Positions 35,754 through 46,043 of a DNA stretch of 64,000 nt are shown in pieces (the stretch's first letter is position 1; each line of letters opens with the position of its first letter). Source of the stretch: Circinella umbellata (taxonomy: Eukaryota; Mucoromycota; Mucoromycetes; Mucorales; Lichtheimiaceae). The translations under genes were made by a program, and so were the position numbers. The stretch is taken from NCBI GenBank assembly GCA_025093555.1, contig JAIWNF010000029.1:310001-374000 (forward strand), written 5' to 3'. The notes under the pieces are model-generated. The model saw only the letters and a list, made by a program, of their open reading frames with translations. It was not told the origin of the DNA and ran no database searches.

Positions 35754-36697
35754 TATTATTTAATTTTAAGTCTATATTTATATTCTTTGGTATATAATTT
35801 CCCTATCCTATGATGATGGGTTCACTTGTTTTAGTTTCAGTATATTGATATATGATATGTTTTATATTATTATTACTATTGGTGTATGATTATGATTGGT
35901 ATATTATGACTGTTATATGTTTCATTTGGTATGCTTTGCTTAATATAGTATAATAGAGAAGTAACTGATATTATTATGTTTGAGTTAGATCAGTGTATAT
36001 TATTATTATTTATTTTTGATGGTGGGTAGGAATATCACATAGCCCATGCAGAAGGATAAAGCTGAGAATCAGGTAACTCAGCTGAAACAATATCATCACA
36101 CTGTTCCTGTATAGGTGGTTTATCCTCTGAAGTAAGAATTAAAAGAATGTAAGCATGTAGTAAACCTCATTTTTGAAACTTGACAGCATGTATATGGCCT
36201 ACAACAGTATCAAGTACCATATTCTTTGTGAAATCATGCATCAATTGTTTAAGTTTTGGGCAGAAAATTCGAGAAGTAATATCAGGACAGTCAGAAGTTG
36301 ATTGGCCTGGCAAAAGAGCATTTTGGATTAGAGGTAAATGTGATGAATAAATCAGGCTTCCCAAATCGACGAACTATGCTCATTGCATCTTGATATAATT
36401 GCTGCATGTGTCGAGGAGAGCCAGCAAAAGAAGAAGGTAAAATGTATCGACAATTAATATTACTCATATCATTATCACCCAAAGAACAGCATCAGCAATA
36501 TTACTATAGAGGTCAGAACGTAATCGTGATTGGTTTAAGTGAATATACAACAGGCGATTGCATACATATCCACAATATATTACTGGAAAAGTTTTTCAAA
36601 GTAGTGTAACTCATTTTCATCATTAATTCCCCTGAACATAAAATGGTACTTATACCATTGCATTACTGTGATGGTTTCATTATTAGAATGGGACATA

Positions 36698-37816
36698 AAA
36701 AAAGTTTCGGTGGAATTTAGAGGGACATGAGATTTTTTATATAGTCTCTTTTTTTTATTATGATTATAGTCTTCAACTTATAAATAATCAACTTGTGTTT
36801 TTTACTATTACTTTATTGTTTTGTTGTATAAAAATGACAATACATTGCTATTATTACTACCACAGAAACTACCACAGAACATCAAGCACACAACATTGTT
36901 ACTATCTTTATCCTGCTTCATCCTGTGTTATATATATATTAACTATTTCTTTTATTTCATCCAACTTTTACTTTATTATTGATATTATTTTTATATGTTA
37001 TCTAGTCTGTTACAACAATTTATGCCTACTGTAACCTATTTTTATGTAAGAAAAAACATGAACAAGACTAGTATAGATATATATATATATATATACACTA
37101 ATAGTATATCTATTATTATTATTTTAGATTATGTATTATTATAAATGATAATTTACATTAATTTATAGCTTGATTCATTGAATAGTTGTAACAACTATAT
37201 GATAGATTTGCGGTTATCTTATTATACGCCAGATAAATGGCTTTCCTCATCAGTAGTAGAATAAATAAAAATATAAGTTGATGATGTTGTAGTGGTAAGT
37301 GATTATTTGTACGCCTTGACAAATAAATATTTAATTGTGTTGATTGTTATGTTGTTGGATGGTAATAAAGAAATAACAAATGGCCTTGATCGTTATATTC
37401 GATTATTATAAATAGAATAACTGACCAACTGATGGTGTTGATGGTCATAATCAAATAGTATTCATGTCCGTGATAATAATATTTAGAGTGATAATGCATA
37501 TATATAAGAGTAAAAAAAATAACAAAAGTTATTATATCAATAATAAATGCGCATAAAAATATCACAGATACACCATATTCCTTGTTTACTATTTATCGAG
37601 CATTATCTCTTATATATACTAAAGATCCATTTAATAAGTCAATAGAGTAAATGTATCATGACACTACCAATGTCTCCTACCAGCTGGCATATAACAAACA
37701 AAAAAGTAATAGTGAAAAACGCGAGTTTATTATTTACAAGTTGAAAACTATAATCCTGATAAAAAAAAGACTATATAAAAATTCTCATGTCCCTCTAAAT
37801 TCCACCGAAACTTTTT
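36698..37816. mobile_element. MITE-like element with 95-bp inverted ends, TA target duplication
   Basis: The left end AAAAAAGTTTCGGTGGAATT and right end (reverse) AAAAAGTTTCGGTGGAATT extend with few mismatches for about 95 bp, including TTTAGAGGGACATGAGA and ATTATAGT.TTCAACTT. TA is present on each side (36696-36697 and 37817-37818). The 1.1-kb interior is AT-rich with no transposase. It is probably mobilised in trans by a Tc1/mariner-type enzyme. Confidence 0.85.
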
Positions 37817-37818
37817 TA

Positions 37819-38260
37819 CCAACCTTTCTATACTTTTTTATACATGTTTTGAACATTAAATGAACAAGATGGCTAAGCAGATGTCGTGAGATGCTTTCGT
37901 CTTTGTTATATATCTTATTGCTTTTATAATAAAAAAAAGGTTTTCTATAATTTTTTAAACTACTAATTAACGAAGCCTTTTTTTTTCTTAATAGCATCTG
38001 CTGTATAGAATGAATTTCTCTTTTTATTTTTTCCGTAATATTATGAGCAGTTTCGTAGATGTTGTCTGTTGATTTATTAGATTGGTGTCTGCCGATTTAT
38101 AACGATTGTAAAGAAATAACGAAAAAAAAAAGTTTTTTTTACTCATACAAATACACCCGCTATTTTTTTTTTTATAAAAAGCCACTTGCTTGAATTTATT
38201 TCAAATCCAGTTGGGGTAGTGTCTGAAGTTTAAAAGCACCCTACTAAAAGTATCTAACAT
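37819..38260 (-). other. Open minus-strand stretch of unknown origin
   Basis: A minus-strand frame from about 38100 to 37819 reads IYETAHNITEKIKREIHSIQ and ISRHLLSHLVHLMFKTCIKK without a stop, then runs into the MITE. It has no recognised domain. It may be part of a mobile element gene truncated by the MITE. Confidence 0.25.
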
Positions 38261-38261
38261 C

Positions 38262-38590
38262 CCACTGCTGGGTCGAAGTTGGACCCTAAGTTAGACCCAA
38301 TAGTCGCCGCGATGTTCCGTTAAAAAGTCGCCGCGTTGAATCGAGGAGCCGCGCTGTTTCGGAGCGACGCCGCGTTGTTTCGTTGTTTACCGCAGATCAT
38401 TTGATTAAAACTCTGTAAAAACTGCCGCGTACACTCCCGTAACAACGCGGTAACGGTTAATCATACAAATGCAAACAGTTTTTTTAAAATAAAATAATAC
38501 AATAAAAATTGTAAACGTTTGCTTTTTATGCAAACACGGTTTTCATAATGTGTGCACCCGAAACAACGCGGGGCCATGAAGCGTTTCATT
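38262..38590. other. CpG-dense patch with GCCGCG repeats
   Basis: Within AT-rich DNA this 330-bp patch holds many CpGs: GTCGCCGCGATGTTCCG, GTCGCCGCGTTGAATCG, GCCGCGCTGTTTCGG, GACGCCGCGTTGTTTCG, ACTGCCGCG, AACAACGCGGTAACGG and CGAAACAACGCGGGGCC. The last is an inverted copy of GCCGCGTTGTTTCG. No tRNA, rRNA or ORF is recognised. It could be the subterminal region of a mobile element or a regulatory patch. Confidence 0.55.
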
Positions 38591-39050
38591 AAAAAAGTGG
38601 AAATTGGACAGCGTTCTCAAAAAAACTGTAGTTGTGCATGCATACACAAACATTTATTGTTACTGGCTATGCGCACACATATATTTATTTTTACCGTGTT
38701 CACTTTTAATATTCAAAATATGCGTTTTTTGAAAACGCATGATAGTTGAATGATTAATATTGTTTTGAACAGTAACAAAAAGTAACTTTTACTCAAAATT
38801 CTGTTTTAAGTACTTTAAAACACATTACAACTAATTTGACAACAAACTATGAAAATGTTTTTTTGTTCAAGCAGCAATTTAAATAAAGTGTAATATTTGC
38901 AAGTGCAATTTTATTCAGATAAAGTTGATGTAGTTCATTGCAACTACCAAATCTGAACTGATAGAGTGCTGGTTACAGAAAGAACAAAGCACAAGTGGAA
39001 GATATGACTCAATGTGACAATGTGGAGGCTCCGTTCTCACTAAGTATTTC
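38591..39050. other. No gene seen
   Basis: AT-rich DNA between the CpG-dense patch and the exonuclease-type mobile remnant. A GAAAACGCAT...ATGCGTTTT pair occurs near 38718-38740. No open frame has recognisable content. Confidence 0.4.
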
Positions 39051-40437
39051 AAGAAGTTACAAAACTGTATAGTTAAGGATGGCAAACAGGGTCCATAAGA
39101 ATATGATCAAAATCATAATACTTTTTGGATTGAACTACCTTCTCCATATTTTGCATTATACTCTGGGCCTGCTGATCCTAAAAAGTTGTATCACCCTCAT
39201 GTTTTTCTTTGGTCACCTTGTCATTTAATTACTACAATGTTAAAGTGTTCTAATTATAAACAAAAACTAAACAATAAAGGATTTAATAGTCACCCACCTA
39301 CTCATCAAGTTGTAGATATTGATATATAATAATTCTAGTCCACATTTTTGATTAATTGAAAACTAATATATATATCTTTTTTTAGTTACTTCTACATTAT
39401 GTCTTCAAGGTATCAATGTACTAATAAAAGTTGTAAGACTAGTTTGAATGCACATGACAAACGAATTATAGAACAGTTACCATCACATCTTCAAGCTGAA
39501 TTTCCAGTATATTTAACTCATTGAAGTACTGTGTCCAAACACCTTGGCGATTTACTACATATAGTTATGCAATATGGTATGAGTGTCTATAGGTTACAAT
39601 GAGCTTTATGATAATTCGATACAATAAGACATGCCAGACTCTATTTACAATACCTAAACTCACTTATGCATCATCAAAAATACCCAACCTTTCATAATAT
39701 CCCTCATAGTAATAATCTAATAATATACAAGCCATTTTTCAAGTTTCAAAGATTCAAAAGGATATACAGGTTATATACCTTCAATTGGATACTTGCAACT
39801 AGTGTATACAGGACTTATCGACCAATTAGAACCAATGATGGATAAAGAGTTCGCTATACTTAGTGGGATTATTCTTAAAGGTGACCATTCCTTTAAAGTA
39901 CCAAAGCATATAGCAAAACTTGAAGGATCATCTGCATTCACTGCAGTATATACCCTTTGTAATGAATATGAAGAAATATATCTCTAACTTTTAGTTCCAA
40001 CAAAATCAACTACTCACCTTGAAGCACCATTGAAGGAGACAATGCATTCATATCATTTGTATAACCATCAGCAACCAGATCTATTTTTTATAGACAATAT
40101 AAAGGGTGATTATCATCTGCTGCAATAGTCTTCACTATCTCTTAAACATACACTTCATACCAATAATACCCATACTCATAATATCTAACAATCAACAAAC
40201 AAAAATCATCAGAACCATCCAGTACCATTTTTACAATTGCCCAGTAGTATCTTAGTCAATCTTATTCAAACCAATGACCAAGTTGATCAAGCTGTTCAAG
40301 CTATCCAAAACAAATCCTATAGTATAAGTAATTCTCTTGTAGTTAGTTTTGACTGCAAATGGAACTACAATCCAATTACTAATGCTACTAGAAAGGTTTC
40401 TTTAATAAAAGTTACATGTACAGATTTGGTTTAGTAA
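39051..40437 (+). pseudogene. Remnant of a fungal mobile-element protein with a 3'-5' exonuclease-like C-terminus
   Basis: Plus-strand pieces read YFALYSGPADPKKLYHPHV, SSRYQCTNKSCKTSLNAHD (zinc-like), EFPVYLTH*STVSKHLGDLL, YIPSIGYLQLVYTGL, LSGIILKGDHSFKVPKHIAK, AVYTLCNEYEEIYL, FFIDNIKGDYH and finally VVSFDCKWNY, which resembles the first DEDD motif of WRN-type exonucleases. This matches a protein type I recall as frequent in transposon-rich fungi, DDE-like core followed by exonuclease. Many stops and frame changes are present, and the exonuclease part is cut off at 40437. Confidence 0.5.
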
Positions 40438-40850
40438 TAAGATTTTTAATGTAGTTAAAAAATCTATTATTTTATAATATACTAACAACCCTTTCTCACT
40501 TTGGGTCATTTAGCAGTTAGCGTTGCAAAGGGGGTCCCCCCTTTGGCCCCTAAAAGGTGTTTCATGCCTGGTAGCAATGATATCAAGGCTGTATAATACT
40601 TTTTGAGTCAAAAAATATATCAGATATCAATAGAAAAAAAAACCTATTGTGTAGATAGTTTGAAAAAACATTGAATCAAGTATTTATGTAAAAAAAAATT
40701 AGAAAGAGCTATAATAATATTTAATAAGTAATAATAGAATAACTGAATGAAAATGTGTTTAAGAAAAAGAATATATTATAAGGGAATTGAAGATAAGAAT
40801 ATGAAGCTTTGACAGCTTTTTATAGATAGAAACAATTTATGTGTGTGTAT
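40434..40850. repeat. Non-coding insertion sharing a block with 21.67 kb
   Basis: It starts AATAAGATTTTTAATGTAGT and AAAAAATCT, similar to 21669-21700. It also holds a hairpin AAAGGGGGTCCCCCCTTT (about 40538-40555) and truncates the exonuclease-like frame. Full extent and family are unknown. Confidence 0.35.
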
Positions 40851-40869
40851 TTCTGAAAAATGTTAAAGT

Positions 40870-41845
40870 AGAACTTCACAATAAACTATATTATATGTAT
40901 AGAATTCTGGTAATCCATTGATTGATGAGGTATCACGATCTAAAGTGATATGGATAGATCGTGACATTGTAACATAAAGCAAACTATATGTGAAGGGATG
41001 CTCTGGTAAATATAATCCAACTTGATCCATTGTTTGCCCTTGTGCTTTCTTGATGTGGTATTTATGGATATGAATTTAACAGGAAAATAAGGTAAGTATA
41101 AAAATGATAACAGAATAAGTCTTGTGAGAATCTTTCAGGTGTTTTATTATATGAAAATAATATTAAGATAAAAAGATATGTGATAATTATTTCTATTACA
41201 AGTAAGTTTATATATATATGTTTTAGATGTGTATTTTCCTGTATTTGTAGATGATGTTATATGATGTTAAATTGTGTATTATGTGATTATGAATAAATAA
41301 ATTATGTTTGATTATTATATTTGTATATTGTATATAAAGTGTTATTGTGGTAGAATTATTATTTGTGTATTTAGAAAGCAACCGATGTAAGATTATTCTA
41401 TTGTTTTTTATATATAGTTTATATTTTAATTATCTGAGATGAAGGATTGACATGTGCCATACGACACTTGATAGTCATTGCAAAGGCTAAATGAATTGGA
41501 AATTATGTTCTTGAAAATTGAATTGGAGATTCAGAGTTTGTAGGTGTAAGAGTAATATGTGGGATAAGAACAATGTCACCAGCATGTAACCTAGTTACTA
41601 TTTCAGCTTCGATAATATACTGGCAAAATGACCTGCAAATCAACTGTGTACCATTATATAGCCCTTTAGAAGGGTTTAGGTTGCAAAGGAGCATAACTGA
41701 GCACCCTGGTTTCAATCTTAGTCTGTGTGGTGGTAAGCTGGATAGATTTAGCTTGTTTAATAGCTCACAATGTTCTTCACAGATTGGATTGGATTGGATA
41801 ATAGGGATCATATACATTATAGGTACCCTCTCTAGCACCTTCAAA
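40870..41845 (-). pseudogene. Helitron PIF1-like helicase C-terminus, decayed
   Basis: Minus-strand text from 41845 includes IQSNPICEEHCELLNKLNLS, LPPHRLRLKPGCSVMLLCNL, PSKGLYNGTQLICRSF and IVLIPHITLTP (41845-41505), then FPIHLAFAMTI. After an insertion of about 370 bp it continues at 41058-40900 with KAQGQTMDQVGLYLPEHPFT and LYVTMSRS. This is the usual end of the Helitron helicase. The inserted piece is a second copy of repeat R (41075-41440). This Helitron is separate from the one at 21-36 kb, because its C-terminus lies upstream of that one's N-terminus. Confidence 0.8.
41075..41440. repeat. Interspersed repeat R, copy 2
   Basis: It matches 28760-28880 at GGAAAATAAGGTAAG, AAGTCTTGTGAGAATC and GTTTTATTATATGAA. 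It splits the Helitron helicase frame between the AFAMTI and KAQGQT motifs. No ORF. Confidence 0.55.
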
Positions 41846-41879
41846 AAAGGAGATACAGAGTTTACAAACAGATAATTAA

Positions 41880-42250
41880 AAAGACAGACATCGAAATGTA
41901 TATGTACACTAATTTTCGTGCTATTACAATTATTGGTTGCAGAGATATGAGCATTTAAAGTGAGGGGGTAGTGATTTTTGAAAAAATCAAAAAATCAAAA
42001 TATTCAAAAATTCAAAAAAAATATCAAAAATTCAAAAATATAAAAATTTAAAATGCTTTCCTTTCTCTCTTTTTTTTTACTTTTCATATTACTAGAACAC
42101 TTTAGTATGTCATTTCCAACTATTATTGAATTTGCTTTACAAATTAGTACACATGAAGGTGTTGTAATGTATATATACTTTTGTTATATGATTCTATAGA
42201 TAGATAAATAAATAGAAGGATGGATAGATGGATAGATAGGTAGAGGATTC
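41880..42250. repeat. Low-complexity flank: TTCAAAAA-type and GATA-type simple repeats
   Basis: Imperfect tandem ATTCAAAAA(T) units run at 41975-42050, and ATAGATAGAT...GGATAGATGGATAG at 42198-42240. No gene. The segment ends at the TTC target duplication of the EnSpm element. Confidence 0.7.
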
Positions 42251-42562
42251 TACCATGGGAAGTTACCTCAGTTACCTCAGTTACCTCAGGTGCCTAGGGT
42301 AACACATGGTACACAAAAATCCATATATGAGCAATTGAGAATAAAATATTAGTTTAGAAGTAGTACAAGAGTAGAGAAATATTTTTTTTATTCAAAGTCA
42401 TAGTGAGGGTTAATCATTATGCTTATATTTGAGAATTTGGTATAAATTTTATGTAAATTATTGAATTTTCTTGCCTTTGGTGTTTTAATTCATGCATATT
42501 AAAAAAATTAATTTTAAAAACAAAATTGAATTTTTTTTTAATATATAAAAAGTATATCCAAA

Positions 42563-43036
42563 ATGGTTTATCTGAATGAATTTTTACCTATCAACCATAT
42601 CCAACTTCGCACAAATTTGTGTAATGAATTAGATGTTTTTATGCAATCTGAATTTAATCATTTTATTGAAAAAAACATAATTGAAAAAATAAAAAAAAAA
42701 CAAATAAAAAAAATTAAAGAATTATTTTGGTCTGACCATTTTTTATATATGTCTATGCATAATGGATTTTGTACACATAAGTTTAAAAAAGGAAAAAACG
42801 AAGGCAAAGTTTGTGGAAAAAAAATCAGAACTAATTTATCTGATAGTAGATCAGACTATCTTTGTTGCTCTCATAGTAAAAAACATATACCAATAAAAAG
42901 AAAAAAAATTGAAAAAATTGAAAAAATTGAAAAGAAACAGGGAGATGATCCCATTATAAAAAAGAAAAAAAAGAAAAAAAAAAAGGAAACCAATAAAAAT
43001 AACTATAGCAAATCCCTTTTTCTTATGTTTCAATAA
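42563..43036 (+). CDS. Small Lys-rich zinc-binding protein of Harbinger-like element
   Basis: It is 157 residues. The conserved core is CTHKFKKGKNEGKVCGKKI followed by DYLCCSHSKKHIP (Cys70, His72, Cys84, Cys101/102, His104, His108 as candidate ligands). The C-terminus is a Lys-rich tail, probably nuclear and nucleic-acid binding. Two homologues occur next to the other Harbinger-like copies (51411-51920 and 52513-52995), always convergent with or replacing the transposase. This suggests a conserved accessory role, comparable in position to the Myb-like partner of classical Harbinger elements but with a different fold. Only 17 bp separate its stop from the stop of the transposase. Confidence 0.75.
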   Translation: MVYLNEFLPINHIQLRTNLCNELDVFMQSEFNHFIEKNIIEKIKKKQIKKIKELFWSDHFLYMSMHNGFCTHKFKKGKNEGKVCGKKIRTNLSDSRSDYLCCSHSKKHIPIKRKKIEKIEKIEKKQGDDPIIKKKKKKKKKETNKNNYSKSLFLMFQ

Positions 43037-43053
43037 CATTTTACCTTAAAAAC

Positions 43054-44598
43054 TTATAACTCTATATCTATATTATGTTTCTCAATATATGCTTGCAGTA
43101 AATCCTTTTCATTAAATTTATCAGATGATAACCAACTATTATGTTTATGACTATAATTCTTCCATTTTATTGAAAACATATATATATTATTTTCATATTT
43201 ATGCCCAACAATTTTTTCTATTTCGTATGATTCATTAGAACTTTCCACATTTCTTACCAACCATATACTATTTTCTCTTTCTTTTCCTTTTCTTCTTCGT
43301 TTTTTTTCATTAAATTTTGGTATATCTTCTTCACTGCTATTTTCTATATTTTCATCACTATAATTATCAACTTCCATTTTTTCATTATTTATATTTAAAG
43401 TTAATAAATTTTTTTGTAATTCTAACATTTCATCTTTTCTTTTTGCTTGTTCTATAGAATTACTAATAACAATATCTATTAATTTAGCTTCATAAGGGAA
43501 TTCAAAATTGTTAGTTTCCCATAATTTATGATGAGGTTGTATATTTATATTAAATCTATCGCTAAATTTCTTTATATTTTTCAATAAACATGCCAAACGA
43601 AACTGTAGATTATAAAATTTGATATTATCAATTTTAGCTATTGAATTACTATTACTAAATCTATTAAATTTATTACCTATTTCTGAGAATTGGTCTTCAA
43701 CTTTTGAACGAAAACTACCAAAAACATCATTAAAATGCCTTTCATCTGCATTCAAATCAACATTAATATCTTTTCTAACAGGATATATAAAGTTACTATT
43801 ATTAAAATCAATTCCTTTTTGACTAGATAATTCAATAAGCTGATTAATAAAAAGTGTATAGCCACCATCCATTGCTAAAACATCATAGTTACTTAATTTA
43901 TTATATAATTTCATATTTAAAAACATACTTCCATCAGAACTTTCTGCACACATATCAGTTTTTGAAACATATACTATCATATCATTTACATCACTAATAA
44001 TTTGGGTTCTAAGACCATTTTTTTTAAATTTATACGAAAATAATTTTTCACGTTTTATATCTGTATTAACATAATTAATTCTACTATCATGACCATCAAT
44101 TATTAATGTTACATGCTTAAATAGTGATGGATTATATTTATGTGCTGATAAAACTCTTAGTTTTATAGACGAAAACATATTTGTTAATGATTCATTTATA
44201 ATTTTATTTATTCTTTTATAATTTTCTTCATTCATCCAAAATTTCTTATAATATTTATGAAAACTACTTTGAGGAAGATATCTATTTATTTCTATTCCTG
44301 AAACACCTGAAACTAAATGATATAACAAAAATAAACCTTTTTCTATTTCAAAGTATGGTCCTGGATATTCTTTGTTTGTATATATAACTACTAAAAAGAA
44401 AAATACTGGAACATATCCTAATTTATCAACTAATTCTTTTTTAATTTCATCTATAAATTTTATATGCTTTATTTCTGTTCTATGTTTATAATTATAATTT
44501 ATGATAGGCCAATTTGTATTTAAAAATTTCCAATTATTAACAACAATTTTATCTACTTCATTATTTATTTGTTCTTCAATATTAAGTTCTGATTCCAT
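43054..44598 (-). CDS. Harbinger-like (DDE_Tnp_4 type) transposase with C-terminal chromodomain, intact
   Basis: It is 514 residues in one frame. The N-terminal region is helical (KELVDKLGYVPVFFFLVVIY). The catalytic core has HVTLIIDGHDSRI (Asp 1), a GLRTQIISDVNDMIVYVS strand pair, DVLAMDGGYTLF (Asp 2) and FRSKVEDQFSEIGNKFNRF (Glu). These correspond to the IDG/DsGY/E motifs of PIF-Harbinger/IS5 enzymes. A basic segment (KRRRKGKERE) precedes a C-terminal chromodomain (YEIEKIVGHKYENNIYMFSIKWKNY...SWL). Chromodomains bind methylated histone tails or RNA and could guide insertion. No lesions. Confidence 0.85.
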   Translation of the reverse strand: MESELNIEEQINNEVDKIVVNNWKFLNTNWPIINYNYKHRTEIKHIKFIDEIKKELVDKLGYVPVFFFLVVIYTNKEYPGPYFEIEKGLFLLYHLVSGVSGIEINRYLPQSSFHKYYKKFWMNEENYKRINKIINESLTNMFSSIKLRVLSAHKYNPSLFKHVTLIIDGHDSRINYVNTDIKREKLFSYKFKKNGLRTQIISDVNDMIVYVSKTDMCAESSDGSMFLNMKLYNKLSNYDVLAMDGGYTLFINQLIELSSQKGIDFNNSNFIYPVRKDINVDLNADERHFNDVFGSFRSKVEDQFSEIGNKFNRFSNSNSIAKIDNIKFYNLQFRLACLLKNIKKFSDRFNINIQPHHKLWETNNFEFPYEAKLIDIVISNSIEQAKRKDEMLELQKNLLTLNINNEKMEVDNYSDENIENSSEEDIPKFNEKKRRRKGKERENSIWLVRNVESSNESYEIEKIVGHKYENNIYMFSIKWKNYSHKHNSWLSSDKFNEKDLLQAYIEKHNIDIEL

Positions 44599-46043
44599 AT
44601 TTATTTATTTATTTTTTATTTAGTATAAAATTCAATTTTGAAAATTCTCAACTCCTATAATAAATCTCAAACCTTTATTTATTCTCAAGTCTTTGTTCAC
44701 ATAAAAAACAACAACTAGGACTTGACCCCCAGTAAAAAAAATTCTTTAAACTTTAGCTATATCAGTTTCTACTACTTCTCCTGGACACATGTCAGGATAA
44801 ATTAAATAAAATCGATTGGTGTGTGCTGATGATTTTAACATTCCAGAATATCCTTTGATATTTTCAATGTGTGCAATGATTGTTTTGTCGGCAGGGGTGG
44901 CACCATCTGGTCTTCTATACACATGTGGAGTTCCTTTCTTCTTTCTTGATGACATGCCATACTCATCACAAGTGACACCGCCATGGGGACAAGTCGGAAT
45001 TGACTTGATTATGTTATTATCTATTAATAAAATAAACTCAATAAAAATTGAAAAAACAATGTGATAGAAAATGGATATTGATAATATAAATATCGAATTT
45101 AAAAATAAATTAAATGATGAAGTTAATAAATTAATAATTAATAATTGGACCTTTTTAAAAGATCCTTGGCCTGAAATGAAAAATAGATTTAATCATCGTA
45201 CGAAAATAAAAGATATAAAAAATAATGAAATTATGAAAGATATAAAAAATGAATTATTAGAAAAATTAGGATATATTCCTGTTTATTATTTTTTAACTAA
45301 ATTATATACTAACAGAGAATATCCAGGTCCTTATCGCGAAATAGAAAAAGGGTTAATTTTGTTATATCATATAGTATCTGGTAGATCAGGACCTGAGGAC
45401 TTGGGTAATTTTGCAGTACTTTTTTGCAGTACTTTTTTGCAGTACTTTTTTGCAGTAGTAGTCGGACAAGACCGGAGATTTTCCGCACAATTGACCGGAT
45501 TTTATCGAGTATTACTAACTATAAAAGGTGCTTTGCGGTACTCCTTGCAGTAGTTTGCAGTAGTTTGCGGTACTCCTTGCAGTAGTTTGCAGTAGTTTGC
45601 GGTACTCCTTGCAGTAGTTTGCGGTAGTTTGCAGTACTACCAGTCTATTCTTGCGGTAGTTTACACATGTGCTAAAGAAAAAAAGAAAAACCAACTTTTA
45701 TAAACTGTTTCTCTTCATTTTCGATCATTCTATTCAGATTCTTTTTTTGGCCAGTAATAAGCTTTTTTTTTCCAACAGAAATATGTTCATTTAATAAATA
45801 TAACTGTAAGTATTTCGAGAGGAATTTGTTTTATCCGTATCACGTAAAAGTTTTCTTTTTTTTTGACTTCGGAATTAGAAGTTTTCCATTTATTAGTCTC
45901 ACTCCGATTTAAATGGAAAAATCAAGTTACAAGAAGAACTTTCTAGTTGTTTCTATTTTTCTATAAGTTTCACATGAAAAAGTATAAATACTTCATGCCC
46001 CTGAGGTTTAAACACGATAATTAATTTTTTATCATTTTTTAAC

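Larger units (their letters stand above)
28745..36020. repeat. Interspersed repeat R, copy 1, split by three DNA transposons
   Basis: The two parts are 28745-28887 and 35756-36020. The left part (GTCTTGTGAGAATCA...TTTTATTATATGAA) is also found at 41095-41165. The two copies run GGAAAATAAGGTAAG, AAGTCTTGTGAGAATC and GTTTTATTATATGAA in the same order. Both interrupt Helitron coding sequence. No coding potential is seen. It is probably a small non-autonomous element. Confidence 0.5.
21240..36690 (-). pseudogene. Helitron Rep/helicase remnant, minus strand, dispersed by nested insertions
   Basis: Read on the minus strand the pieces are colinear. At 36690-36300: ITVMQWYKYHFMFRG, LFQ*YIVDMYA, GDNDMSNINCRYILPSS, SPRHMQQLYQDAMSIVRRF and GKPDLFITFTSNPK. 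At 36300-36020: LLPGQSTSDCPD and VVGHIHAVKFQK. At 28740-28485: MHHMIHGPCG, DGYPAYCRGN, LDNRWVVLHN and YNAYINVEICTSIHSVKY. At 22550-21970: YKYIYKGHGHASLELTQYHP and CEHSYGGTIGCIYAVSLHG. At 21640-21300: QLFAIILAFRNPSDPYLL. This is the order of a fungal Helitron protein (Rep/Helitron_like_N then the PIF1 N-terminus). Multiple stops are present. The gaps are the inserted elements listed separately. Confidence 0.8.
42430..44652. mobile_element. Harbinger-like element 1 with chromodomain transposase (bounds approximate)
   Basis: This unit lies in the EnSpm left arm and carries two convergent intact ORFs (zinc protein plus, transposase minus). Its left flank shares TTTTTAAAAACAAAATTGAA and TTTTTTTT.ATATATAAAA.GTATA with the ends next to the zinc genes of elements 2 and 3. 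Outer borders are suggested by GAGAATTT (42431) and its inverse near 44645, but no clean target duplication was found. Confidence 0.6.

Noticed and set aside
36795..37565. ORFs inside the TA-flanked MITE
   Set aside because: Tyr/Ile/His-rich frames from AT-rich DNA on both strands; no transposase motifs.
38262..38590. CpG-dense patch as rRNA or tRNA
   Set aside because: No recognisable rRNA core or cloverleaf; repeats are short and degenerate.
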